5,405 bases of DNA from assembly GCA_002338255.1 (NCBI GenBank), contig DDHX01000054.1, positions 51,338 through 56,742 on the forward strand, written 5' to 3'. The notes beneath the pieces were generated by a model that worked only from the letters and a program-made list of their open reading frames with translations, searched no databases and had not been told where the DNA came from. Shown here piece by piece: positions 1 to 4,828 of the stretch. Positions within the stretch are counted from its first letter, which is position 1, and each line of letters opens with the position of its first letter. Source of the DNA: Ruminococcaceae bacterium UBA1865. GTDB lineage: Bacteria; Bacillota; Clostridia; Oscillospirales; Acutalibacteraceae. The translations under genes and the position numbers were made by a program.

Positions 1-606
1 AGTATGTTCACAATGGACGAAAAACGCAAGCTGCTCAAAAGCAATATTCCGGTTACCCGCCCGCAGGAAATGACAAAAAAATATTACGATCGGGTAAAAG
101 GCAAGGACGATGTGACCAAGATGCAATATCTTGACGTGAACGTCTGGCTTGTCGGCGATATTCTTTTAAAGGCAGACCGCATGAGCATGGCGAATTCGCT
201 TGAGCTGCGTGTGCCGTTCCTCGACAAAGAGGTATTCAAGGTTGCTTCCCGTATCCCGAGGAAACTGCGCGTAAACAAGGAAAACACAAAATTTGCGATG
301 CGTAAGGCCGCAATGAAGCACCTGCCTGACGCGACGGCGCAGAAGAAAAAATTAGGCTTCCCGGTGCCAATCCGAGTCTGGATGCGGGAAGAAAAATATT
401 ATAATATTATAAAAGCCGCGTTTACAAGCAAAACAGCCAAACAGTTTTTCAACACCGGTGTGCTGATGAAGTTTTTGGACGATCACTTCAAGGGCAAGCG
501 CGATAACAACCGTAAAATCTGGACGGTTTTCGTTTTTCTCATCTGGTACGATATTTATTTTAACGGCGGTTCCCATGAACCGGGAGACATGCCGGTCATC
601 AAATAA
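1..606 (+). CDS. asnB: Asparagine synthase (glutamine-hydrolysing), C-terminal part, 5' truncated
   Basis: This is the last 201 codons of a class B asparagine synthetase; the frame is open at base 1, so the gene begins outside the window. The family makes asparagine from aspartate, ATP and glutamine in the cytoplasm, using an N-terminal glutaminase domain (not in the window) and a C-terminal synthetase domain. The visible part belongs to the synthetase domain. It carries the conserved block around LLKADRMSMANSLELRVPFL (about codons 55-74) and the KLGFPVPIRVWM segment further on, both typical of AsnB. Full-length AsnB proteins are about 600 residues, so roughly two thirds are missing. The C-terminus looks complete, with no frameshift. 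The ATG at base 4 is an internal methionine. A different amidotransferase of the AsnB superfamily cannot be fully excluded without the N-terminus. Confidence 0.9.
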   Translation, partial: SMFTMDEKRKLLKSNIPVTRPQEMTKKYYDRVKGKDDVTKMQYLDVNVWLVGDILLKADRMSMANSLELRVPFLDKEVFKVASRIPRKLRVNKENTKFAMRKAAMKHLPDATAQKKKLGFPVPIRVWMREEKYYNIIKAAFTSKTAKQFFNTGVLMKFLDDHFKGKRDNNRKIWTVFVFLIWYDIYFNGGSHEPGDMPVIK

Positions 607-627
607 AATGTGCTGAAAATAATGAGC

Positions 628-661
628 AAGGGGCAATGGATGCAGAAATCCGTTGCCCTTT
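628..661 (+). terminator. Probable intrinsic terminator of asnB
   Basis: A 14-bp stem pairs 628-641 with 648-661 (two G-U pairs) around a six-base loop, starting 22 bp after the asnB stop. It is followed by T-rich but interrupted sequence (TGTGATTCTTG) rather than a clean T-run, so termination may be only moderately efficient. The flank on the other strand is a weak T-run, so the site most likely serves asnB only. Confidence 0.65.
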
Positions 662-747
662 GTGATTCTTGTTTCAAAAGCGACAAATTTTGCCGTCATT
701 CTTTAGTGCTTATTTTCAAGTTGCTCTCTTCGCTTATTATTTTTACG

Positions 748-756
748 TGATATAAT
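748..756 (+). promoter_or_regulatory. Extended -10 promoter for the dioxygenase-pirin unit
   Basis: TGATATAAT at 748-756 is a perfect extended -10 element (TGn plus TATAAT). The matching -35 is poor: TTCGCT at 729-734 with 16-bp spacing is the best candidate, as expected for extended -10 promoters. Transcription would begin near 763 and leave an A-rich leader of about 43 bases before the ATG at 806. No operator-like palindrome is obvious around it. Confidence 0.65.
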
Positions 757-805
757 AAAAATAACAAAAAAGAATAAGTAAAAAATAAATAAGGGGGCGT
801 TTGAA

Positions 806-1570
806 ATGATGCCTGTAACTTTTATAGGACACGGTTCGCCGATGAACGCAATTGAAGAAAATGAATTTACCGCCGGTTGGAGAGAAATCGCAGGGGTGAT
901 ACCAAAGCCGGCCGCCATTTTGGCTGTTTCCGCGCACTGGTTTACCGATCATACACGGCTGATGACGCAGGAAAATCCAAAAACAATCCACGATTTTTAT
1001 GGCTTTCCCAAAGAATTATACGATGTGCAGTACTCTGCTCCGGGCGCACCGCAGCTTGCGGCGCAGACAATGAAGCGATTGGGCGGCGACTGCATGGAAG
1101 ACCAGACATGGGGAATTGACCATGGCACGTGGAGCGTGCTGAGAAAGATGTACCCGGATGCCGATATTCCGGTATACCAAATGAGCATTAACAGGCGAAT
1201 GAGCCCGAGAGAACTGTTTGAAGTGGGGGAAAAGCTGAAGCCGCTGCGCGAGCAAAACGTTTTGATCCTTGGAAGCGGAAACATTGTGCACAACCTTGGC
1301 CAAGTCGATTTTTCCGCTGCCGGTGGGTATGGGTGGGCAGACGAGTTTGACGAATACATTCGTGACAATATAAACGCAGGTGATTTTGACGCGGTAATTG
1401 ATTACAAACGTGCGGGGAACAGTGCCAGATATGCTTTTCCGACGCCGGAGCATTTTGACCCGCTCCTGTATGTACTCGGCGCTGCGGACAAAAAAGACCG
1501 GGTTCATGTGTACAACGACGCGCGGACGGCAGGCAGTCTTTCCATGACGTCCTATGTGTTTTCCGAATGA
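806..1570 (+). CDS. ygiD: Extradiol ring-cleavage dioxygenase of the LigB/DODA class (YgiD family)
   Basis: A 254-residue protein matching the 4,5-DOPA extradiol dioxygenase family (E. coli YgiD is about 260 residues), so it appears full length. Conserved histidines are at the expected places: H9 in GHGSPMNA near the N-terminus, H44 in VSAHW, H106 in IDHGTWSVL, H162 in GSGNIVHNLG and H216 in TPEHFDPLLYVLGA. Members bind Zn or Fe through histidines and open catechol-type rings; the physiological substrate in bacteria is usually unknown, so the DOPA activity is a family label only. The start at 806 is chosen because GGGGG at 793-797 lies 8 bases upstream; a second ATG at 809 would be 11 bases away. 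A pirin gene follows after 42 bp with no terminator between, suggesting co-transcription and a shared role in aromatic or quinone metabolism (inference). Confidence 0.9.
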   Translation: MMPVTFIGHGSPMNAIEENEFTAGWREIAGVIPKPAAILAVSAHWFTDHTRLMTQENPKTIHDFYGFPKELYDVQYSAPGAPQLAAQTMKRLGGDCMEDQTWGIDHGTWSVLRKMYPDADIPVYQMSINRRMSPRELFEVGEKLKPLREQNVLILGSGNIVHNLGQVDFSAAGGYGWADEFDEYIRDNINAGDFDAVIDYKRAGNSARYAFPTPEHFDPLLYVLGAADKKDRVHVYNDARTAGSLSMTSYVFSE

Positions 1571-1612
1571 GAAACCGCGCACGGAACGTAAATATAAAAT
1601 GAAGGAGGCAGA

Positions 1613-2464
1613 ATGAATATGACCATGAGAAAAGTTCAAAAAACAGTTGGGGGTGCAGTCCAGTACGACGGGGCGGGCGTGAAGCTTGTTCGTGTGATTG
1701 GATATGCGGATGTAAAAGATTTTGATCCGTTTTTAATGCTGGACGTATTTGATTCCACCGATCCGGCGGACTACGTGAAAGGGTTTCCGTGGCATCCGCA
1801 CAGAGGAATAGAAACCGTCACGTATTTGATTAAGGGCGACATCGAGCACGGCGACAGTCTGGGCAACAAAGGAAATATTCTGGACGGCTGCTGCCAGTGG
1901 ATGACGGCGGGGGGCGGAATCCTCCACCAGGAAATGCCTCAGCCCGTTGAAAAGATGTTGGGCGTTCAGCTTTGGCTGAATCTGCCCCGCAAGGATAAAA
2001 TGGTTGCGCCGAAGTACCATGATATCAGAGCCGAACAGGTACCTGTTATCACGGAGGACGGCAGTACTGTCCGCGTGATTGCAGGAAACTACAAGGGAAC
2101 TGCCGGGGCGGAGCAGGGCGACCATGTAAAAATGACATTTCTTGATGTAGAGATGAAGGCCGGAGCAAAATGGAACCTTTCAACAGAACTGGATGCAACG
2201 CTTTTTATCTATATTGTGGAGGGGAGCGGCCGGTTCGGCGATGAGAATGAAAGCTTGAGCCAGAGCAAACGGGGGCTTCTTTTTCAAAACGGGGATGAAT
2301 TTATGGCGCAGGCTTCGGAAGACGGACTTCGTTTTCTGCTGTTTGCAGGAAAACCGCTCAAAGAGCCCATTGCATGGGGCGGCCCGATTGTGATGAACAC
2401 GGAACGGGAATTACAGCAGGCGTTTCAGGAAATCCGCGACGGTACTTTTGTGCGCCGGGGATAA
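1613..2464 (+). CDS. Pirin family protein (bicupin)
   Basis: A 283-residue pirin, close to the usual length for the family. The N-terminal cupin carries the full metal-binding set: H61 and H63 in WHPHRGIETVTY, then H105 and E107 in AGGGILHQEMP, equivalent to the Fe-binding His/His/His/Glu of human pirin and of E. coli YhhW. The C-terminal cupin (from about residue 165) ends with the typical PIAWGGPIVMNTERELQQAF segment. Some bacterial pirins have quercetin 2,3-dioxygenase activity and others act through protein partners, so the substrate here is open. The Shine-Dalgarno AAGGAGG at 1602-1608 is only 4 bases from ATG 1613 and 10 from ATG 1619, so the protein may start two codons later. It is probably expressed from the promoter ahead of the dioxygenase gene; no separate promoter is evident in the 42-bp gap. 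Confidence 0.9.
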   Translation: MNMTMRKVQKTVGGAVQYDGAGVKLVRVIGYADVKDFDPFLMLDVFDSTDPADYVKGFPWHPHRGIETVTYLIKGDIEHGDSLGNKGNILDGCCQWMTAGGGILHQEMPQPVEKMLGVQLWLNLPRKDKMVAPKYHDIRAEQVPVITEDGSTVRVIAGNYKGTAGAEQGDHVKMTFLDVEMKAGAKWNLSTELDATLFIYIVEGSGRFGDENESLSQSKRGLLFQNGDEFMAQASEDGLRFLLFAGKPLKEPIAWGGPIVMNTERELQQAFQEIRDGTFVRRG

Positions 2465-2490
2465 TCTAAAAAGTTAAAAAATTCAAAAAA

Positions 2491-2521
2491 GAACCGTCTC
2501 AAGCGAGGCGGTTCCTTTTTT
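2491..2521 (+). terminator. Intrinsic terminator after the pirin gene
   Basis: The stem GAACCGTCTC (2491-2500) pairs with GAGGCGGTTC (2505-2514), with one G-U pair and an AAGC loop, followed by a T6 run at 2516-2521. An A-run directly upstream (2485-2490) would give a U-run on the other strand, so the hairpin could work in both directions. Confidence 0.9.
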
Positions 2522-2613
2522 AATTGCTTTAAAATGGTTTTTTTAATCAGTTTAAATTCCTTGTAATGTATATCATTGCCATATTCGGCGAAACTAAAAT
2601 CGAGGTGAAAAAC

Positions 2614-2970
2614 GTGGAATATCTATGGTCATTTTTAATTGGCGGCGCGATTTGCGCGGTCGGCCAAATTTTAATTGATTTCACAAAGCTGACGCCGGCA
2701 AGAATTCTCGTGCTTTTTGTCACACTCGGCGTGGCGTTGACCGGATTTGGTCTGTACGAACCGCTTGTCAAGCTCGCGGGCGCGGGCGCAACGGTGCCGC
2801 TGACCGGGTTTGGCTATCTTATGGCGAAAGGAACGCTGGAAGCCGTTAAGGCACACGGCCTGGTCGGGGTTTTCTCGGGCGGTGTAGCGGCAAGTGCTGC
2901 GGGAATTGCGGCAGCCGTGTTTTTTGGCTATGTAGCCGCATTGTTTTCAAAGCCGGGAGATAAGAGCTAG
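2614..2970 (+). CDS. spoVAE: Stage V sporulation protein AE (SpoVAE)
   Basis: A 118-residue hydrophobic protein that aligns along its length with B. subtilis SpoVAE (116 residues): WSFLIGGAICAVGQILID at the N-terminus, KLTPARILVLFV, the conserved GAGATVPLTGFGYLMAKG block, and a final helix ending in FGYVAALFSKPG. It should have about three to four membrane segments. SpoVA proteins sit in the inner forespore membrane and move dipicolinic acid into the spore and out again on germination. The GTG at 2614 is chosen because GAGGTG (2602-2607) lies 6 bases upstream and the protein then begins like SpoVAE; an in-frame ATG at 2566 would add 16 unrelated residues and has no ribosome site. Unusually, spoVAC and spoVAD do not flank it: a pirin terminator lies upstream and unrelated sequence downstream. 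No sigma-G promoter could be placed convincingly. Confidence 0.9.
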   Translation: MEYLWSFLIGGAICAVGQILIDFTKLTPARILVLFVTLGVALTGFGLYEPLVKLAGAGATVPLTGFGYLMAKGTLEAVKAHGLVGVFSGGVAASAAGIAAAVFFGYVAALFSKPGDKS

Positions 2971-2977
2971 CCGCGCA

Positions 2978-3166
2978 CTGCGCTGGGGAAGAATCGCATA
3001 CCGAATCTTCAAACTGATCACCGGAAATATTTTGATCACCATTCTTTGGCAGTTGGGCGGCTTTTATTATCGTACGTATTTCAAAGGCTATATCAATCGC
3101 TATCTCAAAAAGTTACGGAAAATCGATGTTCGCCGGCTTAACCGGTGGTATTCCAAAAAACCGTAA
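2978..3166 (+). CDS. Unidentified basic, partly hydrophobic small frame; start codon unresolved
   Basis: The frame is open from 2936 to the TAA at 3164-3166, overlapping the end of spoVAE in the +1 frame. Its translation looks protein-like: a stretch reading WGRIAYRIFKLITGNILITI, a WQLGGFYYRTYF segment, then a strongly basic tail rich in Lys, Arg, Tyr and Trp ending in WYSKKP. No ATG or GTG exists in the frame. The candidates are CTG 2978 (used here; 62 residues), CTG 3014 and TTG 3032 (44 residues, weak GGA upstream). GGGAG at 2955-2959 is a possible ribosome site but is too far from all of them. It could be a coupled small gene with a rare start, the remnant of a decayed gene, or a chance open frame. 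I do not recognise the product. Confidence 0.3.
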   Translation: MRWGRIAYRIFKLITGNILITILWQLGGFYYRTYFKGYINRYLKKLRKIDVRRLNRWYSKKP

Positions 3167-3190
3167 ATTTTTTATCATCCGCCGCACAAC

Positions 3191-3218
3191 AAAAAACGGG
3201 CAGGTAAACCCTGCCCGT
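3191..3218 (-). terminator. Intrinsic terminator of the minus-strand small membrane protein gene
   Basis: A perfect 9-bp stem pairs ACGGGCAGG (3196-3204) with CCTGCCCGT (3210-3218) around a five-base loop. Read on the minus strand, it is followed by a T6 run (A-run at 3191-3196 on the + strand). On the + strand no T-run follows, so it should not stop transcription coming from spoVAE. It lies 24 bp beyond the stop codon of the gene at 3242-3394. Confidence 0.88.
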
Positions 3219-3241
3219 GATGATGCACCTGCCGACAGCTC

Positions 3242-3394
3242 CTACTGAATGGAGCAATCAAGGTAGTGCTCAAGTTCCTCTTCATCCTTTTTTTTCTTTT
3301 CAAAGAAGAGAACAACGGCAACAACAGCGGCAGCCATTGCAGCTGCGGCAGAAACGACCGTAATAAAGACAGCTAATTTATTACATTTTTTCAA
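3242..3394 (-). CDS. Small single-pass membrane protein, 50 residues, unknown function
   Basis: A 50-residue frame with a TTG start, supported by a strong GGAGGTG site (3401-3407, 6 bases upstream), a consensus-like promoter and a dedicated terminator. The protein starts MKKCNKLAVF, has one long Ala/Val-rich hydrophobic segment (about residues 7-31), then a KKKK cluster, an acidic DEEELE patch and the C-terminus HYLDCSIQ. By the positive-inside rule the KKKK-containing tail would face the cytoplasm, although the N-terminus is also basic. It could be mistaken for a signal peptide, but the charged tail and absence of anything downstream fit a tail-exposed membrane microprotein better. It is transcribed in the same direction as rpsT but separated from it by the rpsT terminator, so it is its own unit. 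I do not recognise a named family, and no function is proposed. Confidence 0.75.
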   Translation of the reverse strand: MKKCNKLAVFITVVSAAAAMAAAVVAVVLFFEKKKKDEEELEHYLDCSIQ

Positions 3395-3433
3395 AACGAG
3401 CACCTCCGGTTTTCGGTATTATATATTATTTAT

Positions 3434-3462
3434 ATGATAACCATTTATTCTTAAAAAGTCAA
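3434..3462 (-). promoter_or_regulatory. Sigma-A-type promoter for the small membrane protein gene
   Basis: On the minus strand TTGACT (3457-3462) and TATCAT (3434-3439) are separated by exactly 17 bp. Transcription should start near 3427, giving a leader of about 33 bases before the TTG start. This is a strong vegetative-type promoter rather than a sporulation-type one. Confidence 0.75.
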
Positions 3463-3517
3463 TCATCACAAAAGGATTGCAAGAAAATTCACATTCCTGA
3501 AAGATAGTAAAAAGTAA

Positions 3518-3544
3518 AAAAGCAGGGCACAAGGCTCTGCTTTT
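3518..3544 (-). terminator. Intrinsic terminator of rpsT
   Basis: An 11-bp stem pairs 3518-3528 with 3534-3544 (one G-U pair) around a five-base loop, 23 bp past the rpsT stop. A-rich sequence on the low-coordinate side gives a T-run on the minus strand. T-rich sequence on the other side means it may also work on the + strand. Confidence 0.8.
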
Positions 3545-3567
3545 GCTTTTAAACGGCGTATTGAGGG

Positions 3568-3831
3568 TTATGCGTTTGCCGCGTTCAGCTTGCGTGCAAG
3601 AGCTGACTTTTTCCTTGCGGCTGTATTCTTGTGCAGAATTCCTTTTGAAACAGCTTGGTCAATTTTCTTAATCGCAACCTTAACAGAATCCGCTTTGTTG
3701 GCGTCTCCGGCTTCAACGGAAAGGTTCGCTTTTTTTATATCTGTTTTAAGTCCGGAATTAAAGGACTTGTTATTAAGAGTTTTTGTAGCAATAACCTTCA
3801 CGCGTTTTTTTGCTGATTTAATGTTTGGCAT
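3568..3831 (-). CDS. rpsT: 30S ribosomal protein S20
   Basis: An 87-residue, Lys/Ala-rich protein of normal S20 length. It begins MPNIKSAKKRVKV, the usual S20 N-terminus, and has the conserved KGILHKNTAARKKSALARKL near the C-terminus. S20 is a three-helix primary 16S rRNA binding protein needed for early 30S assembly. The ATG at 3831 is preceded by an ideal AAAGGAGGT site (3838-3846); an in-frame ATG at 3882 would add 17 residues and would lie inside the promoter. It is monocistronic between its own promoter and terminator and diverges from gpr, as in Bacillus subtilis. Confidence 0.97.
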   Translation of the reverse strand: MPNIKSAKKRVKVIATKTLNNKSFNSGLKTDIKKANLSVEAGDANKADSVKVAIKKIDQAVSKGILHKNTAARKKSALARKLNAANA

Positions 3832-3866
3832 ATTTACACCTCCTTTGGTATTGTCACGTATCAATA

Positions 3867-3895
3867 ATAATATCATCTGCAAGCGAAAATTGCAA
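3867..3895 (-). promoter_or_regulatory. Sigma-A-type promoter for rpsT
   Basis: On the minus strand TTGCAA (3890-3895) and TATTAT (3867-3872) are 17 bp apart. Transcription would begin around 3860 and leave a leader of about 29 bases carrying the strong ribosome site. A second TATTAT shifted by three bases (3864-3869) overlaps. The element lies within 40 bp of the divergent gpr start, so the two genes share a compact regulatory region. Confidence 0.75.
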
Positions 3896-3930
3896 GTATT
3901 TTTAAAAAAAATATGATTGGGGCTGATTAT

Positions 3931-4749
3931 TTGATTTTTCGTACAGATTTAGCACTCGAAAACACCGAACCGAGCCGGCATGTTAAGACGGAGCAGGACG
4001 GCTGTGTGATTACCCGCATTGAGGAAGATGGCAACACGTACATCACACTGGAAGTAAAATCAATTTCGGATCATCTTGACAGCAGCAACACTTTGCTGAA
4101 GCTGACGGCACAGGAACTAAGCGCGCTGCTGCCCGAAAGCGGAGAGGTGCTTGTGGCGGGACTTGGCAACCGCGCAATTACACCGGACGCGCTTGGGCCG
4201 CTTACCGCGGAGAAAATTTTAGCGACGCGGCACATCAAGGGCGAACTGGCGCGGGTAACGGGGCTGGACAAGCTGCGGCCCGTGGCGGTGGTGAGCCCCG
4301 GGGTGCTCGGCTGCACAGGGCTTGAGGCCTTTGAACTGTTAAAGGCGCTTGTAAAAGAATTTCACCCCGCCGCGGTGGTTGCCATTGATGCTCTGGCCGC
4401 GCGCAGTCCTTCCCGGCTTGGATGTACCATTCAGCTTTGCACGGCAGGAATTTCACCCGGAGCGGGAGTCGGCAATTCACGGCCGCGCATCGACGAAAGT
4501 ACACTTGGAACGCCGGTCATCAGCATGGGGATTCCAACCGTGGTGGACGCCGCAACCCTTGCAGCCGACCTGCTTGGCGGTGAATCGCAGGATGCAAAGG
4601 AAACAGTCGAGCCGCGCGGGGCCGCCATGATGGTGACGCCGCGCGAGATAGACCTGATTATTTCAAGGGGGGCGCGGCTTTTGGGAATGGGAATCAATGT
4701 GGCGCTCAACCCGTCCCTCAGCATTGAAGAATTTGAAGAATTGACTTGA
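3931..4749 (+). CDS. gpr: GPR germination protease (spore protease)
   Basis: GPR cleaves small acid-soluble DNA-binding proteins when spores germinate; it is made in the forespore as a zymogen that processes itself. The sequence has the family signatures: FRTDLALE at the N-terminus, GLGNRAITPDALGP, the SPGVLGCTG block, AIDALAAR, GISPGAGVGNSR, GIPTVVDAATLA and MMVTPREID near the end. The Asp residues in TPDALGP and AIDALAAR correspond to the two catalytic aspartates proposed for this unusual aspartic protease. I prefer TTG 3931 (272 residues): GGGG at 3919-3922 lies 8 bases upstream and the product begins like other GPRs. ATG 3913 (278 residues) has only A/T sequence before it. The protein is about 90 residues shorter than the 368-residue B. 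subtilis enzyme, mainly between VVDAATLA and MMVTPREID. spoIIP follows after 79 bp. Confidence 0.92.
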   Translation: MIFRTDLALENTEPSRHVKTEQDGCVITRIEEDGNTYITLEVKSISDHLDSSNTLLKLTAQELSALLPESGEVLVAGLGNRAITPDALGPLTAEKILATRHIKGELARVTGLDKLRPVAVVSPGVLGCTGLEAFELLKALVKEFHPAAVVAIDALAARSPSRLGCTIQLCTAGISPGAGVGNSRPRIDESTLGTPVISMGIPTVVDAATLAADLLGGESQDAKETVEPRGAAMMVTPREIDLIISRGARLLGMGINVALNPSLSIEEFEELT

Positions 4750-4773
4750 AAAAACAGGAATTCGCACAAGCCA

Positions 4774-4802
4774 TCATTAAATTTGTCTGTCCCGCATAAG
4801 AA
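4774..4802 (+). promoter_or_regulatory. Possible sigma-E-like promoter before spoIIP
   Basis: TCATTAA (4774-4780), a 14-bp spacer and CATAAGAA (4795-4802) resemble the sigma-E pattern (TCATATT, 13-14 bp, CATACAAT). The position would put the transcript start about 20 bases before the spoIIP ATG. The matches are partial and made by eye. In B. subtilis spoIIP is known to be transcribed in the mother cell by sigma-E, which fits. Confidence 0.35.
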
Positions 4803-4828
4803 TGAATATCATTTAATGGGGGCAGGAT

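Noticed and set aside
721..756. TTGCTC at 721 as the -35 of the dioxygenase promoter
   Set aside because: The spacing to TATAAT is 24 bp, too long for sigma-A; the extended -10 explains the promoter better.
1016..1639. Long minus-strand open frame (207 codons) across the dioxygenase gene
   Set aside because: It lies antisense to a well-recognised gene, has no ribosome site, and its translation resembles no known family; it is a shadow of GC-biased codon use.
1733..2125. Minus-strand open frame of 130 codons inside the pirin gene
   Set aside because: Antisense to conserved pirin coding sequence, with no promoter or ribosome site.
2567..2596. Sigma-G-like pair TGTATA and GAAACTA before spoVAE
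   Set aside because: The predicted transcript start would fall within the ribosome site of spoVAE, and the -10 match is poor.
2566..2613. Upstream ATG as the spoVAE start
   Set aside because: There is no ribosome site before it and the added 16 residues are not part of SpoVAE; GTG 2614 has a good site.
3590..3916. Plus-strand open frame of 108 codons over rpsT
   Set aside because: Antisense to ribosomal protein S20, whose identity is certain; the frame has no ribosome site.
4235..4769. Minus-strand open frames within gpr
   Set aside because: They overlap a clear GPR gene with conserved motifs and lack translation signals.
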